DNA from: Arenibacter latericius DSM 15913
Lineage (GTDB): Bacteria > Bacteroidota > Bacteroidia > Flavobacteriales > Flavobacteriaceae
DNA: 64,000 nucleotides
Assembly (NCBI RefSeq): GCF_000424985.1
Contig: NZ_AUKX01000023.1
Coordinates: forward strand, 1-64,000
Direction: 5' to 3'
The notes beneath the pieces were generated by a model, which was not told the DNA's origin, made no database searches, and saw only the letters and a program-made list of their open reading frames with translations. Positions 55,375 to 63,607 of the stretch are shown here, in pieces. The first letter of the stretch is position 1. The number at the start of each line of letters is the position of its first letter. Both the position numbers and the translations under genes were made by a program.

Positions 55375-55878
55375 TTATAAGGTTCTGAAATATTCTACTA
55401 TAGCCCTCGCCTGTTCCTCAGTAAGACCTTGATTGGCCATTGGTGATCCATTAAACTCCATTAAAAGCGCTTTAGCTAAAGGATCTTCCTTTACCATCCC
55501 TTCTGGATTTAAGATCATATTCATCACCCATTCCGGGGTACGTCTTTCCATAACACCATCTGGTGCCGGGCCAATAAATTTTTTCCCTACCCTATGGCAG
55601 GCCAAACACATTTGATCGTAAACTTCTTTTCCTTTCGCTGCCATAGCCTGGTCTACTTCTGCATCCAAGGTAACTGAGGTAATTGGTCCTACCCCTTTAT
55701 TAGTTAGATCTACCATTTCGGAAGCCTTTACATCTGAAGCTGCAGGAGCCGCAGGCTTTTCTGTTTTAGTCTTAGCCCTATCTACACTAAATCCGTCTTT
55801 TTTCTTTTCTTCCTTTCCTCCACAGCTCATAATTAAAGCTGAAAAAAGGATCGCTGCACTCTTAAAAATTATTTTCAT
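55375..55878 (-). CDS. Class I cytochrome c lipoprotein heading the nos operon
   Basis: The 167-residue lipoprotein (signal LFSALIMSC, Cys 19, then GGKEEKKK) has a disordered Ala/Lys linker. A cytochrome c domain follows from about residue 75, with haem motif CLACH and an axial Met in FNGSPMANQGLTEEQ. It is the likely electron donor to NosZ, or a shuttle from the quinol side. First gene of the operon; the FAS1 gene follows by 13 bp. Confidence 0.9.
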   Translation of the reverse strand: MKIIFKSAAILFSALIMSCGGKEEKKKDGFSVDRAKTKTEKPAAPAASDVKASEMVDLTNKGVGPITSVTLDAEVDQAMAAKGKEVYDQMCLACHRVGKKFIGPAPDGVMERRTPEWVMNMILNPEGMVKEDPLAKALLMEFNGSPMANQGLTEEQARAIVEYFRTL

Positions 55879-55993
55879 TGGTTTTTTTATTTTTAATGGT
55901 TAATGGATAATTGTTCACTTAATTTGATTTGCTAGTCCAATAATTCTTGATTGTTTTTTATTTATTACTGTTGAGTTTAACTTTATGTTAAGA

Positions 55994-56056
55994 CAAAATT
56001 AAGTTGACTCCACCGTATAAAACATGATAATAATCATATATCGGACAAAAAAGTCC
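55994..56056 (-). promoter_or_regulatory. nos operon promoter with GGAC-N6-GTCC operator
   Basis: On the minus strand TAATTTTG (56001-55994) fits TANNTTTG, with a weak TTTT element 17 bp upstream. The dyad GGACAAAAAAGTCC (56043-56056), followed by TAATT, lies about 60 bp before the expected transcription start. It matches the dyad over the rrf2 promoter, so the same regulator may act here; its upstream position would suit activation. Confidence 0.5.
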
Positions 56057-56312
56057 TAATTGATTATTTTCTGATGTGTTTTTTGATCTAAAATCTATTT
56101 TGGGAATCAAACAAGTTGATTTACAATTGAGTACGATTAAACAACCACTTAATTAAATGTGCCAACCCATTAATTATTCATTACTAGTTGCCGTTCTATA
56201 AGGAAAACTAGGATAGGTCTTTTAAATCTTTTACATATCTTAGTACAACTTGTGGGAAATAAAAAACCTCCACCCTAGAGAATAAAATTCCTCCACGAAT
56301 AAACTGCATTAT
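56057..56312. other. Intergenic region between nos and acyl-CoA carboxylase operons
   Basis: About 256 bp of AT-rich sequence, part of a 434-bp divergent gap. It must hold the promoter of the carboxylase operon. No structured RNA or small gene was seen. Confidence 0.4.
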
Positions 56313-56792
56313 ATGACCAACTATTTAATTAAGATTCAAGAAGACACCTTTAGCTTAACTGAAGAAGAATTAGACTCCTTGGATATTATCCCCACTGGTG
56401 ACTCACAGTATCATGCTTTATCTAACTTAAAATCATATGATATAAAAGTTATCCAATCCAACTTCCCTAACAAGGAGATTACATTAGAGGTAAATGGTAA
56501 TCCCTATCATTTAAAACTAGAAGATCAATTAGATCAGATGGTGAACAAAATGGGAATGCTAGCCACCAAATCACACCAAATAAACCATGTAACAGCTCCT
56601 ATGCCCGGACTTATCATAGACATTATGGCCTCTGTTGGTGAAGAGGTTTCAAAAGGCACCCCTTTATTAGTTTTATCTGCAATGAAAATGGAAAATATTA
56701 TAACCTCCCCTGGGCAAGGAATTATTAAACAACTAGAGGTGCAAGTTAACGATGCCGTAGTAAAGGGCCAGATTTTAATCGAACTGGAATAA
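56313..56792 (+). CDS. Biotin carboxyl carrier subunit of an acyl-CoA carboxylase
   Basis: The 159-residue protein has an N-terminal linker/dimer region and a C-terminal biotinyl domain (about 90-159, APMPGLIIDIMASVGEEVSK then GTPLLVLSAMKMENII). The biotin-attachment Lys lies in AMKMEN. It carries carboxybiotin between the two enzyme subunits encoded next. The domain start resembles carriers of propionyl/methylcrotonyl-type carboxylases rather than the fatty-acid BCCP. Confidence 0.92.
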   Translation: MTNYLIKIQEDTFSLTEEELDSLDIIPTGDSQYHALSNLKSYDIKVIQSNFPNKEITLEVNGNPYHLKLEDQLDQMVNKMGMLATKSHQINHVTAPMPGLIIDIMASVGEEVSKGTPLLVLSAMKMENIITSPGQGIIKQLEVQVNDAVVKGQILIELE

Positions 56793-56803
56793 GCTAGACC
56801 TAT

Positions 56804-58288
56804 ATGAACATGAAAAAAATACTGGTAGCCAATAGAGGAGAAATTGCATTGCGAATTATGCGAACTGTTCAAAATATGGGTATAAAAACTGTTGCAGTCT
56901 ATTCGGATGTCGATAGGAATTCTCCCCATGTGAAGTTTGCAGATGAAGCCGTATTTATTGGCAATGCCCCCTCTTCCGAATCCTACCTAAATATGGAAAA
57001 GTTGCTCAAGGCGGCCCAAGACACTAATTCCGACGCCGTACATTCTGGGTATGGATTTTTGAGTGAGAATGCCGATTTTGCACAACTGCTGAGCGATAAT
57101 AATATAACCTTCATTGGTCCAAAACCCCATGCGATACGGGTTATGGGCGATAAATTAGCCGCAAAGGAAACGGTGAAAGCATATAATATCCCCATGGTAC
57201 CGGGCATCGATAAAGCTATAACGGATTTAGCTCTAGCAAAGTCCATCGCCAACGAAGTTGGTTACCCTATTTTAATTAAGGCTGCTGCGGGCGGAGGTGG
57301 GAAAGGAATGCGAGTGGTACAAGAAGCCGCCGATTTAGAAGAACAAATGCAACGTGCCATTAGTGAGGCCAAAGCCGCTTTTGGCAACGGAGCCGTTTTT
57401 TTAGAAAAGTATATTGACTCTCCAAAACATATAGAGATACAAGTTTTGGCCGATAATCACGGAAATGCCGTCCACCTTTTTGAAAGAGAATGTAGTATAC
57501 AAAGAAGACATCAAAAGGTAATAGAAGAAGCTCCCTCTGCTGTACTTTCGCCCGAAACAAGAACTGCTATGGGTAAAGCTGCTGTGATGGTAGCCCAAGC
57601 TTGCGACTACGTTGGTGCCGGAACCGTAGAATTTCTATTAGATGCAGACCATAACTTCTATTTCTTAGAGATGAATACGCGCCTACAAGTAGAGCATCCA
57701 GTCACCGAATTAATAACAGGGGTAGATCTAGTAGAACAACAGATAAAAATTGCTAGGAATGAGGTATTAGAAATGAAGCAAGAAGATCTATCTATAACAG
57801 GACATGCGGTAGAACTAAGAGTGTATGCCGAAAATCCCTTCGACAATTTTCTACCTAGTATCGGTACCTTAGAAACCTACCAACGTCCTCATGGACCTGG
57901 GATACGGTTAGATGATGGATTTGAGGAAGGTATGACCATTCCTATTTACTACGATCCCATGCTTTCTAAATTAATCACATACGGAAAAAATAGGCAAGAG
58001 GCCATACAACGTATGCTCCATGCCATTGCCAACTACAAAATTGAAGGTTTGGAAACCACCCTCCCCTTTGGAAAGTTTGTTTTTGAGCATAAAGCCTTTA
58101 CTTCAGGAAATTTTGATACTCACTTTGTAAAGAAACATTTTAGCAAAGAAGCACTCCTTAAGCTTTATAAAAAGGAGCGAAAAATTGCAGCTCTAATAGG
58201 GCTTAAACTTTATTTAGAACACCAGGAAATCCTAAAAATTCCAGAAGGCGAAAATTCCAATTGGGCATTAAAAAGAAGCAACCGTTAA
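56804..58288 (+). CDS. Biotin carboxylase subunit of an acyl-CoA carboxylase
   Basis: The 494-residue ATP-grasp enzyme carboxylates biotin using ATP and bicarbonate. Motifs are ILVANRGEIALRIMRT, the glycine-rich loop IKAAAGGGGKGMRVV, ECSIQRRHQKVIEEAPS and EMNTRLQVEHPVTE. The C-terminal part ends at about 494 without a fused carrier, consistent with the separate BCCP 12 bp upstream. Two Met codons lie at the start (M1 and M3). Confidence 0.95.
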   Translation: MNMKKILVANRGEIALRIMRTVQNMGIKTVAVYSDVDRNSPHVKFADEAVFIGNAPSSESYLNMEKLLKAAQDTNSDAVHSGYGFLSENADFAQLLSDNNITFIGPKPHAIRVMGDKLAAKETVKAYNIPMVPGIDKAITDLALAKSIANEVGYPILIKAAAGGGGKGMRVVQEAADLEEQMQRAISEAKAAFGNGAVFLEKYIDSPKHIEIQVLADNHGNAVHLFERECSIQRRHQKVIEEAPSAVLSPETRTAMGKAAVMVAQACDYVGAGTVEFLLDADHNFYFLEMNTRLQVEHPVTELITGVDLVEQQIKIARNEVLEMKQEDLSITGHAVELRVYAENPFDNFLPSIGTLETYQRPHGPGIRLDDGFEEGMTIPIYYDPMLSKLITYGKNRQEAIQRMLHAIANYKIEGLETTLPFGKFVFEHKAFTSGNFDTHFVKKHFSKEALLKLYKKERKIAALIGLKLYLEHQEILKIPEGENSNWALKRSNR

Positions 58289-58326
58289 TATTTAAGATTC
58301 ACAAGCAATATAAAGTCTACTATTAA

Positions 58327-59868
58327 ATGAAGGAGAAAATAAAAAAAGTGGAGGAAAAAATTGCCCTTGCCAAATTGGGAGGCGGTAAAAAACGGATCGA
58401 TACCCAACATGCCAAAGGCAAATTAACCGCTCGTGAGCGAATTCATTTTTTACTGGACGAAGGTTCCTTTGAGGAGATGGGTGCTTTGGTAACCCATAGA
58501 ACTAAGGATTTTGGTATGGATAAACAAATTTATTACGGGGATGGCGTAGTTACCGGATTTGGAACAATCCACGGACGTGAAGTCTGTGTCTTCGCCCAGG
58601 ATTTTACCGTTTTTGGAGGTTCCCTTTCCGAAACACATGCCGAAAAAATTTGTAAAATAATGGATATGGCCATGAAAATTGGTGTCCCAATTATAGGACT
58701 CAATGATAGTGGTGGAGCAAGAATTCAGGAAGGCGTCCGCTCCTTGGGTGGTTATGCCGATATTTTTCATAGAAATGTAAAGGCTTCGGGGGTAATCCCC
58801 CAAATATCAGCCATAATGGGACCCTGTGCTGGCGGGGCTGTCTATTCCCCAGCTATGACCGATTTTACCCTAATGGTAGAAAATACCAGTTATATGTTTG
58901 TAACTGGCCCCAATGTGGTAAAGACTGTTACCAATGAAGAAGTTACCTCCGAAGAATTGGGAGGTGCTATCACCCATGCCACCAAATCCGGGGTTACCCA
59001 TTTTACGGCTGGCAACGACTTGGAATGTATTGCCCAAATAAAACAATTGATTAGTTATTTGCCTCAAAATTGTGAGGATGCCCCAAAGTCGCTCCCCTAT
59101 TCCCTACAAACGGAGATTAGAGAGAGCTTAGAAAGCATTCTTCCTGAAAACGTAAATCAGCCCTACGATATGCGCCATATTATCCAAGAGATCATAGATC
59201 CTTATACCTTTTTTGAGGTACATAAGCTCTATGCCGAAAATATTGTAGTAGGATTTGCCCGATTGGCAGGTAGGAGTATCGGCATTGTAGCTAATCAGCC
59301 TATGAGCTTAGCGGGAGTACTAGATGTAGACAGCTCCAAAAAGGCGGCAAGGTTTACTCGTTTCTGTGATTGTTTTAATATTCCGCTTTTAGTATTGGTA
59401 GATGTTCCTGGATTTTTACCGGGTACGGATCAAGAATGGAACGGTATAATTACCAATGGTGCAAAATTACTCTACGCTCTAAGTGAGGCAACAGTTCCTA
59501 AAATTACAGTCATTACTAGAAAAGCGTATGGTGGGGCCTATGATGTAATGAATTCCAAACATATTGGGGCCGACTTAAACTATGCTTGGCCCAGTGCTGA
59601 AATTGCAGTAATGGGTGCCAAAGGAGCCAGTGAAATTATTTTTAGGAAAGAGATTATGGCCGCCGAGGATCCTGAAAAGAAACTCGTAGAAAAAGAACAG
59701 CAATACGCAGAAATGTTTGCGAATCCTTTTAGTGCTGCTGAAAGGGGCTTTATAGATGAAGTTATCCTACCTAAGGATACCCGTAGAAAATTAATAAAGG
59801 GGTTCTCCATCTTAGAAAATAAGGTGGTAAACATGCCCAAGAAAAAACATGGAAACATACCTTTGTAA
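58327..59868 (+). CDS. Acyl-CoA carboxylase carboxyltransferase subunit (PccB-like)
   Basis: The 513-residue carboxyltransferase has two crotonase-like halves with [20 protein letters not shown], oxyanion segments [19 protein letters not shown] and [13 protein letters not shown], and [20 protein letters not shown] in the second half. Length and sequence suit propionyl-CoA or methylmalonyl-type carboxylase. It is the third gene of the operon, 38 bp after the biotin carboxylase. The acyl substrate is likely propionyl-CoA but is inferred. Confidence 0.94.
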   Translation: MKEKIKKVEEKIALAKLGGGKKRIDTQHAKGKLTARERIHFLLDEGSFEEMGALVTHRTKDFGMDKQIYYGDGVVTGFGTIHGREVCVFAQDFTVFGGSLSETHAEKICKIMDMAMKIGVPIIGLNDSGGARIQEGVRSLGGYADIFHRNVKASGVIPQISAIMGPCAGGAVYSPAMTDFTLMVENTSYMFVTGPNVVKTVTNEEVTSEELGGAITHATKSGVTHFTAGNDLECIAQIKQLISYLPQNCEDAPKSLPYSLQTEIRESLESILPENVNQPYDMRHIIQEIIDPYTFFEVHKLYAENIVVGFARLAGRSIGIVANQPMSLAGVLDVDSSKKAARFTRFCDCFNIPLLVLVDVPGFLPGTDQEWNGIITNGAKLLYALSEATVPKITVITRKAYGGAYDVMNSKHIGADLNYAWPSAEIAVMGAKGASEIIFRKEIMAAEDPEKKLVEKEQQYAEMFANPFSAAERGFIDEVILPKDTRRKLIKGFSILENKVVNMPKKKHGNIPL

Positions 59869-59907
59869 AAAAGTACCCAACAAACATAAAGAATTAGTAG
59901 CCACAAT

Positions 59908-60768
59908 ATGAACAGTATAGAAGATTTAATTGACCTAATTAGCCTAGAGCGCGTAGATGATACTACCTATGTCGGACAAAATTATCAGGCCCCTTGGGGT
60001 AGGGTTTTTGGAGGACAGGTACTAGGGCAATCGCTCCATGCTGCCTATCAAACTGTACCAGATAATAAGATTGCCCATTCCATGCATGCCTATTTTATTT
60101 TGGGGGGCGACCTTAGTATTCCTATAACCTATGAAGTGGAAAACATTAGGGACGGGGGTAGTTTTGCAACCAGACGTGTGGTAGCAAAACAAAATGGGAA
60201 GGCAATTTTTAATATGGCGGCTTCCTTTCAAGTAAAGGAAGAGGGAGAAGACCATCAGATTTCCATACCCAATGTAATAACTCCAAAAAAGCTCTTGAGC
60301 AGTTTAGATCAGCTAGAGGAGATGGAGCAAATAGACCCCTATACATATAAGTTTCTCCAACTTACTCACCCAACCACATTCGAGTTTAAACCGGTAGAAC
60401 GATTGAGTGCACTACTTACTAAAAACGGTCCCCCTTTTAATCATATGTGGATGCGTACAGCAGCTCCTATAAGTGTTAGCTTACCTATGCAACAGCAGCT
60501 ATTGGCCTATATGTCCGACTACAATATTCTTACCACTGCCTCCCTACCCCACCGGGAAAAATTGAGAGCGGATAAAACCTTTTACGCAAGTATAGACCAT
60601 GCTATTTGGTTTCATCGCGACTTTAATATTTCCGATTGGCTATTATACACTATGGATAGTCCAAGTGCCAGTAATGCCAGAGGGTTCTCTAGAGGAAGTA
60701 TTTTTGATAGAAAGGGAAAGCTAATCGCCTCGGTTACCCAAGAAGGGCTGATGCGAAAAATGAAGTAA
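59908..60768 (+). CDS. tesB: Acyl-CoA thioesterase II
   Basis: The 286-residue double-hotdog protein hydrolyses acyl-CoA to free acid and CoA. The N-terminal hotdog has QAPWGRVFGGQVLGQSLHAA and the second SIDHAIWFHRDFNISDWLLY (catalytic Asp region). The C-terminal RGFSRGSIFDRKGKLIASVT, then QEGLMRK, carries the Thr/Gln pair. It follows the carboxyltransferase by 39 bp and probably belongs to the operon. Confidence 0.94.
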   Translation: MNSIEDLIDLISLERVDDTTYVGQNYQAPWGRVFGGQVLGQSLHAAYQTVPDNKIAHSMHAYFILGGDLSIPITYEVENIRDGGSFATRRVVAKQNGKAIFNMAASFQVKEEGEDHQISIPNVITPKKLLSSLDQLEEMEQIDPYTYKFLQLTHPTTFEFKPVERLSALLTKNGPPFNHMWMRTAAPISVSLPMQQQLLAYMSDYNILTTASLPHREKLRADKTFYASIDHAIWFHRDFNISDWLLYTMDSPSASNARGFSRGSIFDRKGKLIASVTQEGLMRKMK

Positions 60769-60986
60769 TGAATAATAGACTGCTCTGGACCCTTTAAATA
60801 GTCTAGAGCAGTTTATATAACTCCTCTTCCGTATTACTTACCTTCAAATTTTTACTTACTCTATAGCTGATACTTCACCTCTTATTTCTAAACTATCCTA
60901 CTTCCCTTAAATCCAATCCCTTTAGGATAAACCTATGAAACATTTAATTCTCATTTAGAGATTAAAGTATTTTGTGGATAAGATTA

Positions 60987-61022
60987 TATGGATTATATCC
61001 AATAACATGGAAATAATCCATA
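60987..61022. promoter_or_regulatory. Inverted repeat TATGGATTAT...ATAATCCATA upstream of dinB
   Basis: A perfect 10-bp dyad with a 16-nt gap, ending 28 bp before the dinB start. It could be an operator or a leader hairpin. No LexA-type box is recognised. Confidence 0.45.
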
Positions 61023-61025
61023 GTT

Positions 61026-61051
61026 TAGCATACCTATTTTTTGATATGCTA
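61026..61051. promoter_or_regulatory. Inverted repeat TAGCATA-N12-TATGCTA at the dinB start
   Basis: A perfect 7-bp dyad whose right arm reaches the A of the dinB ATG. It could occlude or present the start codon in RNA, or bind a repressor. Confidence 0.45.
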
Positions 61052-62265
61052 TGAACAAAACAATACTCCATTTAGATTTAGATACCTTTTATGTATCCGT
61101 AGAGCGACTCCAAGACAGTAGGCTTAACCATAGGCCTATATTGGTAGGAGGCACTAGTGATAGAGGTGTTGTAGCTGCTTGTAGTTACGAAACCCGAGGC
61201 TTTGGCGTACATTCCGGAATGCCCATGAAAATGGCCAAGGAACTCTGTCCCGAAGCAGTAATTATAAAGGGAAACGCAGGCAATTACAGCAAGCAATCGG
61301 ATATTGTAACCGAGATCATCAAGGAACAGGTACCCTTGTTCGAAAAATCGAGTATCGATGAGTTTTATGCCGATCTTACGGGAATGGACCGTTTTTTTGG
61401 CGCTTACCAATACTCCTCAGAACTCCGCCATAAGATCATTAAGGAAACGGGACTCCCTATTTCCTTTGGGTTGTCCGTAAACAAAGTGGTATCAAAAATA
61501 GCGACCGGTGAAGCCAAGCCAAATAATCAAAGAAAAATAGACTATGGCCATGAAAAACCGTTTTTAGCACCTTTATCCATTAGAAAGATCCCCATGGTGG
61601 GCGATAAGACCTACCAAACGCTACGGAATTTGGGATTGCGCCAGATAAAGACCATCCAAGAGATGCCCATGGATGTGATGCAACGGGTATTGGGAGCCAA
61701 TGGCGAGGTAATATGGAAACGGGCCAACGGCATGGACAATACCCCAGTGATCCCCTATTCGGAACGAAAATCTATCTCTACCGAGCGTACTTTTGATAAA
61801 GACACCATAGATATAACAAAGCTCCGCGGTATTCTTATTGCCATGACGGAAAACCTGGCCTATCAACTCCGGAGAGGGGAAAAACTGACCGCCTGTATAT
61901 CGGTAAAGATCCGTTACTCAGATTTTAACACCTACTCCAAACAATTAAGGATTCCATATACCAGTGCAGACCATATTCTAATCCCACAGATCCTAGGCCT
62001 GTTCAATACGCTCTATAACCGAAGACTATTAGTGCGATTGATTGGTATCCGTTTCAGCCACCTAGTACAGGGAAATTATCAGATCAATCTCTTTGATGAT
62101 ACCGAGGAGGCACTGAATCTCTATGCCGCTCTGGATAAGATAAGGGAGCGTTTTGGCGATAAGAGCATCATAAGAGCAGCAGGGTTGGGCGCCAAGACCA
62201 TCGGTAGAATGCAGAATCCCTTTAACGGGCAGCCACCCGTGGTATTGGCACATAGGAAGCTTTGA
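61051..62265 (+). CDS. dinB: DNA polymerase IV (Y-family)
   Basis: The 404-residue translesion polymerase has catalytic motifs LHLDLDTFYVSVERL (first Asp pair) and KSSIDEFYADLTGMD (SxDE). The helix-hairpin-helix/little-finger region includes IRKIPMVGDKTYQTLRNLGL, and YSERKSISTERTFDKDTID follows. The tail ends without a clear QLSLF-type clamp motif, though INLFDDTEEA may serve. The second half is richer in G+C than its neighbours. It stands alone with two dyads before its start. Confidence 0.93.
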   Translation: MNKTILHLDLDTFYVSVERLQDSRLNHRPILVGGTSDRGVVAACSYETRGFGVHSGMPMKMAKELCPEAVIIKGNAGNYSKQSDIVTEIIKEQVPLFEKSSIDEFYADLTGMDRFFGAYQYSSELRHKIIKETGLPISFGLSVNKVVSKIATGEAKPNNQRKIDYGHEKPFLAPLSIRKIPMVGDKTYQTLRNLGLRQIKTIQEMPMDVMQRVLGANGEVIWKRANGMDNTPVIPYSERKSISTERTFDKDTIDITKLRGILIAMTENLAYQLRRGEKLTACISVKIRYSDFNTYSKQLRIPYTSADHILIPQILGLFNTLYNRRLLVRLIGIRFSHLVQGNYQINLFDDTEEALNLYAALDKIRERFGDKSIIRAAGLGAKTIGRMQNPFNGQPPVVLAHRKL

Positions 62266-62299
62266 GTAGTGGTCAATGCTATTCAGGCATGGACATTCT

Positions 62300-62360
62300 A
62301 TCAATTAACAATAAACATTTATCAATTAACAATAAACATTTACCAATTAGCAATAAACAG
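62300..62360 (+). repeat. Three tandem 21-bp repeats
   Basis: The unit ATCAATTAACAATAAACATTT occurs at 62300-62320 and identically at 62321-62341, then as a degenerate third copy to 62360. It lies just after dinB in a 412-bp gap that also contains a short GGGGAGACCCC hairpin. Confidence 0.85.
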
Positions 62361-62489
62361 TTGGGGAGACCCCTGATTAATTAGGGTATGAATAAAGAAT
62401 CTACAAAACAGGTTTAGTCAAAAGTAAAAAACCGAATATTTGGTTAAAGCCACCTATCCCCATCTAATTTTATCCAATGGGGTAAAGCC

Positions 62490-62555
62490 CGTGGCTATTC
62501 AAAAACTTCCCCTCTAGCCCAACTTTCAAATTAACTCATTACCAAATTTCCAAAT
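62490..62555 (+). repeat. 66-bp direct repeat, left copy, flanking the toxin-antitoxin pair
   Basis: It starts CGTGGCTATTCAAAA and contains TCTAGCCCAACTTTCAAATT. It matches 63462-63527 at 63 of 66 positions, in the same orientation. The GGCTATTCA start resembles the tail of the palindromic repeats at the left end of the window. Confidence 0.85.
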
Positions 62556-62677
62556 CAAAATAATTGCTACATTTTCACATTGATCTATTGATACACTAAT
62601 CCTTTATTTTCAAATTAACTCAATAGCACATCACTCCATCACAATAAACAAAGGGGGGGCTTTACCACAGCTATATA

Positions 62678-63010
62678 TTAAACCACTTTAAAATCAGAAT
62701 CATCCATCTGCACACTAAATTTTACATTTGCCTTTAATGCGTCGAAAACCTTCAAAATAGTTTCGATGGTTACATTCTTAGCACTACGTTCTAATTTTGA
62801 TATTTGGGATTTTTGTACACCAATTAATTCTCCCAATTGCTCTTGCGTCAATTTCCGCTCTTTTCGAACAGACTTAATCATTTCACCAAGAATTTCCATT
62901 CGCAAATCGAATTCGTATTTATCCCGTTCAGCAGTTCCGATAATCCCTATATCATTGTCCTTCATTTGGTCTAGGGTCATCATTCTCATTTTCTTCTTTT
63001 TTGTTTCCAT
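62678..63010 (-). CDS. HTH (XRE) antitoxin, HigA-like
   Basis: The 110-residue protein has an XRE-type helix-turn-helix at about 37-92 (LTQEQLGELIGVQKSQISKL, then ERSAKNVTIETILKVFDAL). It should neutralise the adjacent toxin and repress the promoter. It lies 11 bp downstream of the toxin gene; the toxin-first order is typical of HigBA. Confidence 0.88.
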   Translation of the reverse strand: METKKKKMRMMTLDQMKDNDIGIIGTAERDKYEFDLRMEILGEMIKSVRKERKLTQEQLGELIGVQKSQISKLERSAKNVTIETILKVFDALKANVKFSVQMDDSDFKVV

Positions 63011-63021
63011 AACCTTATTTT

Positions 63022-63339
63022 TTATTGATCGAAATATGCTGCACGTATCTGTATTGCTTTTGGAACTTTATCTGTTTTTTTGACTATCCCGTGGGTAGTA
63101 ATTACAAGTGTTGGTTTTTCACCAGTCTTGTCCCAAAATGCAAAAAGCCGATATTGAAGTCCGTCGTATTTAGTCCTGAATTCCCAAATATCGTCAGTTA
63201 GCTTTTTAAACAGTTTTGGATCTAGTCCCAGTTTAGCCTTATCTAGATTATAGTATATTTTAGCCCTAGCTTTCTTGTCTACTTTTGCCATAAAATCAAT
63301 GGCTTGCCCAAGAAAAACGACTTCAAATCTACTTTCCAT
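63022..63339 (-). CDS. RelE/HigB-like toxin (phage-derived Gp49-like family)
   Basis: The 105-residue protein has the RelE/ParE fold with FLGQAIDFMAKVDKKARAKI, LTDDIWEFRTKYDGLQYRLF and TTHGIVKKTDKVPKAIQIRA, the pattern of Gp49-like HigB toxins. These toxins cut mRNA at the ribosome. A TATATTTG box (63373-63366, minus) lies 27-34 bp upstream as a promoter. Confidence 0.88.
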   Translation of the reverse strand: MESRFEVVFLGQAIDFMAKVDKKARAKIYYNLDKAKLGLDPKLFKKLTDDIWEFRTKYDGLQYRLFAFWDKTGEKPTLVITTHGIVKKTDKVPKAIQIRAAYFDQ

Positions 63340-63365
63340 CTGGTTTAAACATCTTTACTATATAA

Positions 63366-63373
63366 CAAATATA
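63366..63373 (-). promoter_or_regulatory. Promoter -7 box of the toxin-antitoxin pair
   Basis: On the minus strand TATATTTG fits TANNTTTG; a weak TTTC lies 22 bp upstream as -33. Spacing to the toxin ATG is 27 bp. Confidence 0.45.
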
Positions 63374-63461
63374 CGATAAAAAGTTAACTTATATGGAAAC
63401 ATTTTAAGTGCATTATTTAGTTTGAAATAAAATATTCTTAAAAATTAATAGGCTAAAATGT

Positions 63462-63527
63462 CGTGGCTATTCAAAAGCTTCCCCTCTAGCCCAACTTTCA
63501 AATTAACTCATTTCCAAATCTCCAAAT
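63462..63527 (+). repeat. 66-bp direct repeat, right copy, flanking the toxin-antitoxin pair
   Basis: Partner of 62490-62555 with three mismatches. Downstream bases continue with related strings (ACATTGATGAATTTTCACAT), so the true repeat unit may be longer but degenerate. Confidence 0.85.
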
Positions 63528-63607
63528 TAAAACCCATTGTTACATTATTACATTGATGAATTTTCACATTAACTCATTTCTAAATAACTTTGAGCAAAAC
63601 CTAAAAT

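Noticed and set aside
56534-56929. Minus-strand frame across the carrier and biotin carboxylase genes
   Set aside because: It covers the junction of two genes with clear motifs on the plus strand.
62300-62360. CRISPR array
   Set aside because: Units are contiguous 21-bp tandem repeats without spacers, and no cas genes are in the window.
62766-63083. Plus-strand frame across the toxin-antitoxin junction
   Set aside because: It is antisense to HigBA-type genes with clear domain signatures; the translation is low in complexity.
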